64,000 nt of DNA, taken from NCBI GenBank assembly GCA_018266615.1, contig JAFEAB010000106.1, forward strand, positions 91,355 to 155,354, written 5' to 3'. The number at the start of each line of letters is the position of its first letter. The stretch's first letter is position 1. Below the pieces are notes generated by a model. The model saw only the letters and a list, made by a program, of their open reading frames with translations. It ran no database searches and was not told where the DNA came from. A program made the translations under genes and the position numbers. This document shows positions 52,214 through 60,744 of this stretch, piece by piece. The DNA is from Bacteroidota bacterium (GTDB lineage: Bacteria > Bacteroidota > Bacteroidia > Chitinophagales > Chitinophagaceae).

Positions 52214-52825
52214 ATGAAAAATCACCTCAATACCCTGGCATCCATTGCCTGTTTAGCTATTATTTTCAGTTCTTGTGCTAATAATGCGGCTTATAAAGCC
52301 AGCAGGGAAGCGGCCGTTGCAAGTTCCAAGGAAACAAATTCTAAATGTTTTATTGAGAAAAAGGATGGTTCCATTGCCTATTTTCAAACGCTTGAATTGG
52401 TAACAGGACCATTCAAATCGCCTTATTTACTGGCTGATGGGAAATCAAAAATTAAAGGCTCTGATATTATTGCCTATCAAAACCAACATTATTATGCTGT
52501 ATCGCAAATAATGTTCACGAATAAAAAAGTAAGCCATGTAGCTACTGAAACCCTTCCTGGTTTTGCAGTAAGGCTGGCAAAAGGAAAGTTGAATATTTAT
52601 TGTGCAAAAGTTTATAATGGCCATAATGCGGTGGATGAATTTTTTATTCAATCAGGGAATGGAAAAATTCTTCCCTATTCTACAGAATTGCTAACGGAAG
52701 CAATAAAGGATAACCCGCAGGCGTATGAATTTTTCATGAGTGCTGATGATAAAGGCAGCCTACCGGAAAGAATACACTCCACAGCACGTATTTACAATAC
52801 AGGGCAAATAGCCTCCGCACGATGA
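52214..52825 (+). CDS. Lipoprotein, unknown function
   Basis: 203 residues with signal sequence and lipobox (FSSC, Cys21). The mature part starts with a polar alanine-rich helix, then has a compact alpha/beta region (KKDGSIAYFQTLELVTGPFK, YAVSQIMFTNKKVSHVATE). No family recognised. Preceded by about 250 bases of AT-rich DNA without a clear promoter box, and followed by a terminator. Confidence 0.72.
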   Translation: MKNHLNTLASIACLAIIFSSCANNAAYKASREAAVASSKETNSKCFIEKKDGSIAYFQTLELVTGPFKSPYLLADGKSKIKGSDIIAYQNQHYYAVSQIMFTNKKVSHVATETLPGFAVRLAKGKLNIYCAKVYNGHNAVDEFFIQSGNGKILPYSTELLTEAIKDNPQAYEFFMSADDKGSLPERIHSTARIYNTGQIASAR

Positions 52826-52854
52826 TCGTAACCAGAACAATAAACCACCCAATG

Positions 52855-52880
52855 AGCCTGCCTATTTGCAGGCTTTTTTG
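52855..52880 (+). terminator. Rho-independent terminator
   Basis: AGCCTGC and GCAGGCT form a 7 bp stem with a 6-base loop followed by a T tract, 30 bases past the lipoprotein stop. Confidence 0.88.
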
Positions 52881-52918
52881 TTGCCCCGAACAGGCATTGT
52901 AAATTGCAGGGCAAAAAC

Positions 52919-53500
52919 ATGAATCCTGTTGCCTTAAATGAGTTGATAGCCTCGCGGAGGTCGGTATATACCAGCCAGTTTGTACCTGGAAAGGTGATTC
53001 CGGAGGAGATCATTCGCCAAATTTTGGAAAATGCCTGCTGGGCACCCAACCATGGTAACAAAGAACCCTGGCAATTCCAGGTTTACTCCGGAAATGGTCT
53101 GAAAAAACTGGCTAACCTACAGGCCGGATTGTACAAACAGTATGCCGGTGAGGGGTTTAAAGAAATTAAGTACGAAAAATTACGGAATAACCCCCTTCGG
53201 GCCTCTCATATTATTTCCATTGGTATGAAAAGAACAAAGGGTAAGCAAATCCCGGAGGTGGAAGATATTGCCGCCGTGGCTTGCGCTGTGGAGAACATTT
53301 ACCTGTCGGTAACCGCATACGGTTTGGGAGGTTATTGGACAACCGGAGGAATTACTTATATGGAGGAGGCAAAACCGTTTTTTGGATTAGATTCGGAGGA
53401 TAGGTTAATGGGTTTCTTTTATCTCGGCTACATTGCCATCCCATCTCCTCAAGCAAAGCGCTCTCCGATGGATGCAAAGGTTTCCTGGATTAAGGAATAA
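52919..53500 (+). CDS. Nitroreductase-family protein
   Basis: 193 residues from MNPVALNELIASRRSVYTSQ; the ATG at 52919 fits the family start better than the TTG at 52904. FMN-binding motifs are SRRSVY, ENACWAPNHGNKEPWQF and the C-terminal GLGGYWTTGGITY and FFYLGYI. It uses FMN and NAD(P)H to reduce nitroaromatics or quinones; the physiological substrate is unknown. Its ATG lies about 40 bases after a terminator, so a separate promoter is likely although none is clear. Confidence 0.88.
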   Translation: MNPVALNELIASRRSVYTSQFVPGKVIPEEIIRQILENACWAPNHGNKEPWQFQVYSGNGLKKLANLQAGLYKQYAGEGFKEIKYEKLRNNPLRASHIISIGMKRTKGKQIPEVEDIAAVACAVENIYLSVTAYGLGGYWTTGGITYMEEAKPFFGLDSEDRLMGFFYLGYIAIPSPQAKRSPMDAKVSWIKE

Positions 53501-53519
53501 CAAATAGTTACCGCTCTTT

Positions 53520-53765
53520 TTAAGTTGCCGTCTGGATACCCGGAATTTCCTGCCAGGGAGTGATCTTGTTTTCCGGTGTTAATTCCAAATTGTAAAGCTG
53601 TAAAGACCATTTATCACTTCCTTCGCCAATTAATTGCTTAATGGGTTTTCCGCAAAATACCCATAATTTAATCTTTCCCGGTTGAGGATAATCCATAGGA
53701 TTCTGGTTTTGCGCTTTAGCAGAGGTACCCCGCTTTATCAGCGAAATAATTAGGAGAAAAGGCAT
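53520..53765 (-). CDS. Small exported-looking protein, unknown function
   Basis: 81 residues. A short hydrophobic start (MPFLLIISLI) then polar sequence with SLQLYNLELTPENKITPWQE. The hydrophobic part is short and the start codon uncertain, so it may be a truncated or non-coding frame. It is 55 bases downstream of kdsB on the same strand. A real but minor protein is possible. Confidence 0.35.
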   Translation of the reverse strand: MPFLLIISLIKRGTSAKAQNQNPMDYPQPGKIKLWVFCGKPIKQLIGEGSDKWSLQLYNLELTPENKITPWQEIPGIQTAT

Positions 53766-53820
53766 TCCGATTCTTCAAGAGAATTTTAAAGGAAATGGTG
53801 AAATTTAATCTGATATTTTT

Positions 53821-54540
53821 TTATTCTATCATTCTTTTTGCCCGTTCCAAATCTTCTGGTGTATCTATTTCAACCCCCATCTTTTCTGTAAGTACCATTT
53901 TTAATAAAATCCCATGTTCCAGATATCGCAAACATTCAATTTTCTCTGCAGCTTCCAAGGGTGTTACAGGCCATTTTGAAAATTGAATAAGGGTATCTTT
54001 TCGAAATGCATAAACCCCCTTGTGTTCAAATCGGCAAAGGGTAGCATCCGGATCCCGGTGAAATGGAATAGGATGCCGGCTAAACAAGAGGGAATTATTT
54101 TGAAGGTCTACTACCACTTTTACATTATTGGGGTTTAAGGCATCAACCGGGTTTTCAAATTTTTGCATCAGCGAAGCCACTTTCACTTCGGGGTCATTGA
54201 AAACCTGTAATAAATTTGATAAGGATTGGGTGTTTACCAGGGGCGAATCGCCCTGAACATTCAGTATTATATCTACTTCCATATTTTCTACCGCTTCCGC
54301 TATCCTGTCACTGCCGCTTTCATGCTTTTTCTTGCTCATAATTACTTTTCCTCCAACCAATTCAATTTCGCCCCGAATTAATGGGCTGTCGGTAACCACA
54401 TAAACATCTTCAAACAATCCGGTGGCCAACGTATTTTCATAGGTCATCCGGATTACTGTTTTACCACCCAGATGCTGCATGAGCTTGCCTGGAAAGCGAC
54501 TGGCCTGGTATCGGGCAGGTATCATGGCAATTTTTTTCAT
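53821..54540 (-). CDS. kdsB: 3-deoxy-manno-octulosonate cytidylyltransferase
   Basis: 239 residues. It activates KDO with CTP to CMP-KDO for lipopolysaccharide core synthesis. Motifs: MIPARYQASRFPGKLM, TDSPLIRGEIELVGG, SGSDRIAEAV, HKGVYAFRKDTL and GVEIDTPEDLERAK near the end. The otherwise conserved NVQGDEP is NVQGDSP here. Cytoplasmic. No kdsA or kdsC nearby. Confidence 0.93.
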   Translation of the reverse strand: MKKIAMIPARYQASRFPGKLMQHLGGKTVIRMTYENTLATGLFEDVYVVTDSPLIRGEIELVGGKVIMSKKKHESGSDRIAEAVENMEVDIILNVQGDSPLVNTQSLSNLLQVFNDPEVKVASLMQKFENPVDALNPNNVKVVVDLQNNSLLFSRHPIPFHRDPDATLCRFEHKGVYAFRKDTLIQFSKWPVTPLEAAEKIECLRYLEHGILLKMVLTEKMGVEIDTPEDLERAKRMIE

Positions 54541-54553
54541 AAATCGATTTATT

Positions 54554-54561
54554 CAAAAGTA
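54554..54561 (-). promoter_or_regulatory. -7 promoter box for kdsB
   Basis: On the minus strand TACTTTTG matches TAnnTTTG exactly, 14 bases before the kdsB ATG at 54540. Confidence 0.45.
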
Positions 54562-54733
54562 AGGGGTTTCATCATGCGGTAGCGCCAAATTTACCAGCTA
54601 ACCGACAAGAATTGGCTTGTCATCCCCATTCAAAGTCAGCTTCGCTACCTAAATTTTCCAGTTTAAAAATACCTCAATTATTCCTGGTTTTCGGGCCTCA
54701 TATATTGTAAACCTTTTTCAATTCCCAACGGAT

Positions 54734-54741
54734 TATATTTG
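54734..54741 (+). promoter_or_regulatory. -7 promoter box for the methyltransferase gene
   Basis: TATATTTG matches TAnnTTTG exactly; it lies across the start of the longer frame at 54739, which supports the ATG at 54793. Confidence 0.45.
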
Positions 54742-54792
54742 CTTCTTCCCGGGTTGCAAGAGAAGAAAATAAATAACCTCCCGGAGCTTTTT

Positions 54793-55644
54793 ATGGAAGA
54801 TTATACCAAGAATTATAAAAGTCCAAAGTACCATGTAAAGAAGTACCTGGATGAAATCCGCGATGAACTTATGGATAAAATAGTGCTGGATATTCCGGCA
54901 GGTACCGGAGTAACCACTCAAATTTTATTAAACAATGGTGCCAGGCCTGTTCCATTTGATTTGTTTCCCGAATATTTTACAGTTAAAGGATTAGCATGTC
55001 GCCGGGCCGATATTACGGATCATATACCCGTGGAGGATGGATATGCTTACATGGTTATTTGCCAGGAAGGGATAGAGCATTTTAGCGATCAGGTTAAAAC
55101 TTTCAAAGAATTTAACCGGGTCTTACAAAAGGGAGGCAAGTTGTTTATTACCACTCCCTCCTATTCAAATCTTTCGGCCAGGTTTAGTTATTTCCTGTTC
55201 GAAAGTGAGAATAATAAAAAAATGCCGCCCAATGAAATTGACGATATCTGGATGTCGGATAAATCCATTTCCAATGAAATTTATCATGGCCATATTTTTT
55301 TGGTGGGCCTTCAAAAATTGCGCACCATTGGAAGGCTTACCGGTTTTAGCGTTTCAGACAATAAGTATATAAGGATAAGCAAAGGGTCCCTGTTCCTTTT
55401 TCCATTCTTTTATCCAATTATTTTTATTAGTTCCTGGTTGCGCTATTTCAGGAATCTTAAGAAGAACAAAGAAGTGCCAATGGAATTTAAAAAGGCAGTT
55501 TATGGAGAACAGTTGAAAATGAATGTTAACCCTAAAAACCTGTTAAACCGACATACCTTCATTGTTTTTGAAAAAGAGAAGAATGCCGGAGAGGTGGATT
55601 TCAGGATGGAGAGCACTATGAAATCTTTCGAAAAAACTACATAG
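54793..55644 (+). CDS. Class I SAM-dependent methyltransferase
   Basis: 283 residues from MEDYTKNYKSPKYHVKKYL. Motif I is VLDIPAGTGVTTQIL, an acidic residue follows at PFDLFPEYF, and the later VICQEGIEHFSD and FNRVLQKGGKLFITTPSY are typical of Methyltransf_11/23-type enzymes. Substrate unknown; its C-terminal half has one hydrophobic segment (LFLFPFFYPIIFISSWL), so it may work at the membrane on a lipid or glycan. Placed between kdsB and a small lipoprotein gene, which fits an envelope role. Confidence 0.85.
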   Translation: MEDYTKNYKSPKYHVKKYLDEIRDELMDKIVLDIPAGTGVTTQILLNNGARPVPFDLFPEYFTVKGLACRRADITDHIPVEDGYAYMVICQEGIEHFSDQVKTFKEFNRVLQKGGKLFITTPSYSNLSARFSYFLFESENNKKMPPNEIDDIWMSDKSISNEIYHGHIFLVGLQKLRTIGRLTGFSVSDNKYIRISKGSLFLFPFFYPIIFISSWLRYFRNLKKNKEVPMEFKKAVYGEQLKMNVNPKNLLNRHTFIVFEKEKNAGEVDFRMESTMKSFEKTT

Positions 55645-55662
55645 AAAAATATCCCGTATCAG

Positions 55663-55959
55663 CTATTTGCAATCATTTGCAATTTTTAGGATATCCATTA
55701 TTGAAATATTTTTTATTTGCTGATAGTCCTGATACTTTTCAGCAACTACATCTACTGCGCAGTCACAATATTTTTTTGCCTTTTCCTCACCTAACAGGGA
55801 TTTTGTTTTGTCTTCACATCCCGATACAAACTCACGAACCTGTTTCTTTGTCCAATATTTTAAAGCCAGCCGGGCAGTGGCTTTGCAGGAAATAAGCCCC
55901 AGGGAGATGAATATGCCGGAAAGGATAAGGAGCGATGCACAACTAAGATTTCTTTTCAT
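55663..55959 (-). CDS. Small lipoprotein with cysteines, unknown function
   Basis: 98 residues. Signal sequence with lipobox LISC (Cys25). The mature part has a lysine-rich helix (YWTKKQVREF), then CEDKTKSLLGEEKAKKYCDCAVDVVAEKY with three cysteines, which could form a disulfide or bind metal. I do not recognise it, though the C-x(16)-C-x-C spacing with a final Cys-Lys is a usable search pattern. Convergent with the methyltransferase gene. Confidence 0.65.
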   Translation of the reverse strand: MKRNLSCASLLILSGIFISLGLISCKATARLALKYWTKKQVREFVSGCEDKTKSLLGEEKAKKYCDCAVDVVAEKYQDYQQIKNISIMDILKIANDCK

Positions 55960-56143
55960 GATTTATTCTTTTTTGATGCTGAATTGTCTGAACACTGATT
56001 TCCTCTGATGTTTATTTTGGCTATGGTTAAAAAAATGGCAGCATATTTCCATTCTTTAACAAAAGCTTATTGATGGGCTCTTAATCTCATTCGAAGAAAT
56101 AATCTCTCAGGCCAAACGGATTTAATCCCCCGTGAATTTAATT

Positions 56144-56809
56144 ATGAAAAACAAAATTTTACTCATTATCCTGATTATTTTTTCCATTACTGTAAATGCG
56201 CAAAGAAAAGTTGGATTCGGATTTAAAGCGGGTGTTACGAAGGCCAACCTGAAAGGAGAGGCGGTTCAAAACCTGAATCAGTTGATGGATTTTGCCAGTG
56301 ACTATTTATCTGGTGGAAGTGCTACCGGATTTTATACCGGCGCCTATATGGATATTCCAATGGGAAAGAGGATATCTTTTCAACCCGGTTTTTTCATTGC
56401 TCAAAAGGGATATCAAATGAAAGCAGGCCTAAACATTAAGCCTGTTAGTTTTTTGGGAGTAGGGGCTAAGGCTAAATTGCAATTGAACTATTTTGAAATT
56501 CCCTTACTTCTGAAAGCAAATTTGGGTAGGTTAAATATTTTTGCCGGGCCCCAGTTTTCCTATTTGCGAAATGCAGACTTAAAAGTTGGGGCCGGGGCCC
56601 TGGGTATAAATATTATCAGTACCAGGATTCCCGTAACTTCCCAATTTAACCGTTGGGATGCCAGTGTTACCGGCGGAATTGGACTAAAGGTATCTCGCAA
56701 CATTGATATTTCCGCTGCGTATGATTATGGTCTGGGAAGGATTGATAAGAGCCGGTCGGTTGATGCTTACAATAGAGCATTTAAAGTAGGAATCGGGTTC
56801 AAATTTTAA
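56144..56809 (+). CDS. Outer-membrane beta-barrel protein (PorT-like)
   Basis: 221 residues from the ATG at 56144 with signal peptide (~1-18, TVNAQ). The mature part is a run of amphipathic strands, with GFGFKAGVTKANLKG, FLGVGAKAKLQLNYFEIPLLLKANL and ending in GIGFKF with a terminal Phe, the marks of a small Bacteroidota outer-membrane barrel (outer_membrane_beta-brl_2 style). Function unknown. Followed by a strong terminator. Confidence 0.85.
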   Translation: MKNKILLIILIIFSITVNAQRKVGFGFKAGVTKANLKGEAVQNLNQLMDFASDYLSGGSATGFYTGAYMDIPMGKRISFQPGFFIAQKGYQMKAGLNIKPVSFLGVGAKAKLQLNYFEIPLLLKANLGRLNIFAGPQFSYLRNADLKVGAGALGINIISTRIPVTSQFNRWDASVTGGIGLKVSRNIDISAAYDYGLGRIDKSRSVDAYNRAFKVGIGFKF

Positions 56810-56833
56810 TTGGATTCTTTTGGATTTGTCTAG

Positions 56834-56862
56834 CTGCCTCAGTTTTCTGAGGCAGTTTTTTT
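56834..56862 (+). terminator. Rho-independent terminator
   Basis: CTGCCTCAG, a TTTT loop and CTGAGGCAG form a perfect 9 bp stem followed by seven T, 25 bases past the barrel gene. Confidence 0.92.
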
Positions 56863-56940
56863 GCATATTTATAATGTTATTTTGCCATTCTTCCTAATGG
56901 ACTGCCATTTGCTACTGTAATTTTTATATTTACTAATAGA

Positions 56941-57213
56941 ATGAAAAAATGGGAACAGGATAAATGGAAGCATTTTTTTATTGGGATCCCATTGGGTTTT
57001 GGATTGTTGTATGGATCCCGATTTGCTGTTCCGGATAATCTATTTTTATCCGGATTCCTGGCTATTTCCTTGTTGGTTTTCATTTGTTTTATGTTTGAAA
57101 TTTTTTCGCTTATTTCAGATCTTGGTTTTTATGAACTGATGGATGCGATAGCGGGAGTAATGGGTGGCATACTGGGGATGATAATTTTGTATATTTTTAT
57201 TTCTTTCACCTGA
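56941..57213 (+). CDS. Small polytopic membrane protein
   Basis: 90 residues with three hydrophobic segments (~10-30, 33-55, 64-88), an N-terminal charged part (MKKWEQDKWKH) and glycine-rich packing in the last helix (GVMGGILGMII). No motif recognised; the pattern is like small VanZ-type or putative-integral-membrane proteins. It begins a unit of tightly spaced genes: the retropepsin-like gene starts 5 bases later. Confidence 0.7.
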   Translation: MKKWEQDKWKHFFIGIPLGFGLLYGSRFAVPDNLFLSGFLAISLLVFICFMFEIFSLISDLGFYELMDAIAGVMGGILGMIILYIFISFT

Positions 57214-57217
57214 TTTA

Positions 57218-58198
57218 ATGCGGTTCCTATATTTACAAATATTATTTTTCTCATTATTGTGCCTTCCATTTTTTAATTCTTCTAAATGGGTTAATCAGGC
57301 TCGAATTGGATTTGAAGTTCCTAAGAAGGAATGGAATTTTCTTCCCGAAAATGATTGTGATTCTGTTGTCGTTATTCCATTTTCCAGAGCTGGGAATCTC
57401 ATTTTATTGCCTGCGACCATTGATTCAGTTAAAGGGAATTTTATATTAGATACCGGAGCACCCGGGTTGGTATTGAATTTTACTTATTTTAGAAACTATC
57501 CCATTTCTACTCACTCAGATGAAAAAGCGGCAGGTTTAGAGTCGATGAATTTGGATCGGCAGACTACCCTTATTGGCCAATTACAGCTCGATTGCTTTAC
57601 TTTCCGAAATGTAGATGCAGACCTGGTAAACCTGGGGCATCTTGAAAACGCGAAGTCAGTGAAAATTCTGGGTTTGTTGGGAGTAAATTTATTTAAAAGG
57701 TTCGAAATGATAATTGACTATGAAAATAACTTGTTGTATTTGCAACATATTCCCAAAAAGAAATCTAAAAAGGGATATTCTTCTCTATTACTGGAATCTT
57801 CCGGATTTCAAACACTGAATTTTGATTTGATAGATAACAAAATTATTACCCGGATGTGGGTTGCCGGAAAGAAGTTAAGGTTTATTTTGGATAGTGGAGC
57901 CGAAAGTAATCTGCTTGATAGCAGACTTCCCAATGTAATTTTTGAAAACGTGCAGGTAAGCAGGCGCGTTAAATTATTAGGTACGGGTACTGGGGGTGTA
58001 GATGCCCTTGCCGGCAACCTGGATAGCTTAAAGGTTGGGGATATGATATTTGACGGATTACCCGTATTGGTCACTAACCTGGAGAAATCATGCCTTTCTT
58101 ATGTAAATTGTACGGATGGAATTTTGGGATTTGATTTCCTTTCGCTTCATAAGATTGGGTTTAATTTTGTGGACAGAAAAATATATATCTGGAAATGA
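57218..58198 (+). CDS. Two-lobed retropepsin-like aspartic protease, exported
   Basis: 326 residues with a hydrophobic N-terminus (~1-20). Two retropepsin-like units follow each other in one chain. Lobe 1 has FILDTGAPG (Asp78) and closes with ILGLLGVNLFKRFEMIIDYE; lobe 2 has FILDSGAES (Asp225) and closes with GILGFDFLSLHKIGFNF. Retropepsin needs two such lobes to form its active site, usually by dimerisation, so this chain could be a self-contained pepsin-like enzyme. Exported aspartic proteases of this kind occur in Bacteroidota, but a two-copy arrangement is uncommon to my knowledge. Its last codons overlap the start of the CBM48-repeat gene (ATGA), so the products are made together. Confidence 0.85.
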   Translation: MRFLYLQILFFSLLCLPFFNSSKWVNQARIGFEVPKKEWNFLPENDCDSVVVIPFSRAGNLILLPATIDSVKGNFILDTGAPGLVLNFTYFRNYPISTHSDEKAAGLESMNLDRQTTLIGQLQLDCFTFRNVDADLVNLGHLENAKSVKILGLLGVNLFKRFEMIIDYENNLLYLQHIPKKKSKKGYSSLLLESSGFQTLNFDLIDNKIITRMWVAGKKLRFILDSGAESNLLDSRLPNVIFENVQVSRRVKLLGTGTGGVDALAGNLDSLKVGDMIFDGLPVLVTNLEKSCLSYVNCTDGILGFDFLSLHKIGFNFVDRKIYIWK

Positions 58199-59673
58199 AA
58201 TTTCAGTATTTGATATCATTATTTAAACAGCCTGTCCGGTGCATCGTTTTTTCTATTTTTCTTACCGGGATTCAATTCCCTCCGGTTTATAGCCAGGTTT
58301 ATAAAGTTGAAAATGGAAGCATGGTTATTGAAATTCCTTTAAATATCGTGCCATCTCAATTTCTAGGGTTTATTCAAAAGTTCAACCTGAAAGATATTGG
58401 ACTCACGGATTTATTTGCTAATGGCAGGGAAGACTCCCTGTTATCCGGTGGCTGGAAGGTTTCAAAGCAGGGAGGTAATATTTACCGGATTACAAGGCCA
58501 TTTGAAAGCCTCCCTGCGGCTGGTAATCCTGAAGGTAAGTTTCTTCTGTTTTTACCCTCTCATTTTGATCAGCGCTTTCCTTCGATACCAGAGGGTTTAC
58601 GGGGTGGGGTGAATTATTTTAAAGATGGGGCAGGGTTTTCAATTTCTGATTCTGTAGTTCATTTTTCACTTTCAGGATATTCCCATGCAAAACAGGTATT
58701 CCTTGCCGGTAGCTTTAATAAATGGGCCCCCATGGCTACACCTATGCGTTTGGAAGGAGATAGTTGGGTTTTGGATGTAATTTTTAAACCGGGGAAATAT
58801 TGGTATAAGTATGTGGTTGATGGCAAATGGAAAGTTGATCCACAAAATAAATTGAGGGAGAATGATGGGGAGGGGAATACCAATTCCGTATTTTATATGC
58901 CAAATTTCAGGTTTAAATTATTGGGGTATTCTGCAGCCCGAAAAGTGAACCTGGCTGGCAGCTTTAACGATTGGCAGCAATGGCCAATGCAACGATTCGA
59001 TTCCGGATGGAATTTGGATGCATTTTTGGCGAAGGGTACGCATACTTATAGATTTGTTGTTGATGGGAATTGGATGGAGGATCCGCTGAATCCGAAAAAA
59101 TTTCCCAACGAGTTTGGGGAGTATAATTCAGTTGTAGAGATTGGAAATGCAACTACTTTTCGATTAAATGGTTACCTCAATGCCAGGAGGGTAATTTTAT
59201 CCGGAAATTTTAATGGCTGGCGCGGGGATGAGCTGAATCTTGAAAAGTTGAGTGATGGATGGGAAACAAAGTATGTGCTTGGTCCCGGTAATTATTGGTA
59301 TAATTATATGGTTGATGGAAAAGAGGTGGTGGATTCCACCCAGCATACCAGCAATTATGGAAATAAGGGTTTATTGAAGAATTTAATGATCGTGGATCCA
59401 AATTATCAATTTAAGTTAATGGGGTATGGCCTGGCAAAAACGGTAACCCTGGCAGGCGATTTCAATGATTTTAATCCTTCGAGTTTAAATATGCGCAAAG
59501 AGGGCGACGCCTGGGTAGTCAATATCCACCTTAACCCCGGAAAACACATTTATAAATTTATTGTGGATGGAAATTGGATAAGAGATCCGGCAAACCCGGA
59601 ATGGGAACAAAATTCATATAATACCGGTAATTCTGTAATTTGGATTGAACCAAAAACGGCCGAAAACCGTTAA
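58195..59673 (+). CDS. Exported protein with four tandem CBM48/AMPK-type carbohydrate-binding domains
   Basis: 492 residues with a signal peptide (~1-34, VYSQ). After an N-terminal domain of unknown type (~36-150) come four repeats at about 155-237, 238-317, 320-400 and 405-487. Each has the glycogen-binding pattern with an AGSFNKW-like loop (AGSFNKW, AGSFNDW, SGNFNGW, AGDFNDF) and a later W/YKYVVDG or YKFIVDG motif. No catalytic domain is visible. CBM48/AMPK-beta domains bind alpha-glucans such as glycogen and starch, so the protein may hold alpha-glucan at the cell surface; this is inference. It overlaps the protease gene by 4 bases and is followed by an exported alpha/beta hydrolase after 23 bases. 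Confidence 0.85.
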   Translation: MKFQYLISLFKQPVRCIVFSIFLTGIQFPPVYSQVYKVENGSMVIEIPLNIVPSQFLGFIQKFNLKDIGLTDLFANGREDSLLSGGWKVSKQGGNIYRITRPFESLPAAGNPEGKFLLFLPSHFDQRFPSIPEGLRGGVNYFKDGAGFSISDSVVHFSLSGYSHAKQVFLAGSFNKWAPMATPMRLEGDSWVLDVIFKPGKYWYKYVVDGKWKVDPQNKLRENDGEGNTNSVFYMPNFRFKLLGYSAARKVNLAGSFNDWQQWPMQRFDSGWNLDAFLAKGTHTYRFVVDGNWMEDPLNPKKFPNEFGEYNSVVEIGNATTFRLNGYLNARRVILSGNFNGWRGDELNLEKLSDGWETKYVLGPGNYWYNYMVDGKEVVDSTQHTSNYGNKGLLKNLMIVDPNYQFKLMGYGLAKTVTLAGDFNDFNPSSLNMRKEGDAWVVNIHLNPGKHIYKFIVDGNWIRDPANPEWEQNSYNTGNSVIWIEPKTAENR

Positions 59674-59696
59674 TTCCTTAATGTATTATTCATTTC

Positions 59697-60614
59697 ATGA
59701 TTCGCACTTTAATTTTTCTTAGCTTATTTTTTTTCGCATTCTCAGTTGCAGGGCAGGATTCCAGTGCCTCCCTGGATGAAGTTATTTATGGCCGAAAGGA
59801 CGGGATGGCCCTAACTATGATTGTAGGCCAACCGGCTAAGGATATTCAAAAAAATAGGGCAGTAATAAATCTGGTAAGTGGAAACTGGGTGTCTGGCTAT
59901 CAGAAAAGGATGGGATACCTGCTTCGTGCTGATGTTTTTATTAAAAGAGGATATACTGTATTTACTGTCTTCACCAGTTCGCAGCCGCGCTATAACATTA
60001 TAGAAGAAATTGGAGATGTAAAGCGGGCCATTCGGTATGTGAGGTATAATGCAAAGGAGTTTAATATCGACCCGGATAAAATTGGAATTGTAGGTAGCTC
60101 TAGTGGGGGACACCTTGCATTAATGGCAGCAACTGCATCCGACAGCACCCTTATTTCTGATGATCCGGTTGATAAAGTTTCATCCCGTGTTCAGGCAGCC
60201 GGCGTCTTTTTCCCGCCAACCGATTTTCTTAACTATGGGCATGAAGGATATGATTCGAGAGCGAGTGAAATGTTTATTACTTTATCAAGACTTGGAGGTG
60301 CTTTTGATTTCAGGAAATTTGACAATATAAAAGGTGTTTACAAGTCGGTAACAGATAGCGCCACCCGGAAAATTTTGGCTGGCCAAATTTCACCTATTTA
60401 CCAGGTTACTCCAGATGACCCGCCAATTATCCTTTTTCATGGAGACAATGATCGCTTAGTTCCCATCCAGCAATCAGAAAGAATGGTGGAGGCGTTAACG
60501 AAAGCTGGGGATGTAAATAAACTGGTTATTAAAAAGGGGGGAGGGCATGGCTGGCCTAAAATAGAAGTGGAGGAAAATGAAATAGCAGATTGGTTTGATC
60601 GATATCTAAAATAA
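59697..60614 (+). CDS. Exported alpha/beta hydrolase (esterase/peptidase-like)
   Basis: 305 residues with signal peptide (~1-20, VAGQ). The nucleophile elbow GSSSGG (IGIVGSSSGGHLALMAA), the acid in HGDNDRLVPIQQ and the histidine in GGGHGWP form the catalytic triad. The arrangement resembles BD-FAE/acetylxylan-esterase or prolyl-oligopeptidase-like enzymes. The substrate is not evident. It is 23 bases after the CBM48-repeat gene, so the three probably form one operon; an ester- or acyl-modified glucan is a natural guess. Confidence 0.85.
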   Translation: MIRTLIFLSLFFFAFSVAGQDSSASLDEVIYGRKDGMALTMIVGQPAKDIQKNRAVINLVSGNWVSGYQKRMGYLLRADVFIKRGYTVFTVFTSSQPRYNIIEEIGDVKRAIRYVRYNAKEFNIDPDKIGIVGSSSGGHLALMAATASDSTLISDDPVDKVSSRVQAAGVFFPPTDFLNYGHEGYDSRASEMFITLSRLGGAFDFRKFDNIKGVYKSVTDSATRKILAGQISPIYQVTPDDPPIILFHGDNDRLVPIQQSERMVEALTKAGDVNKLVIKKGGGHGWPKIEVEENEIADWFDRYLK

Positions 60615-60744
60615 ATGGTTTCCTAATTTGGTGAAGAGTTCAATTTTTGGGAATATGCAATTCTGGCAATTTTGAAAATTGAATTCATCCAATAATATGG
60701 TCGAAAATATTAAACAGAAGGATGGAATGATATTCCATTAATTA

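Noticed and set aside
57218..59673. CRISPR-like or DNA-level tandem repeat in the CBM48 gene
   Set aside because: The repetition is at protein level only; nucleotide identity between repeats is low and spacing is domain-sized.
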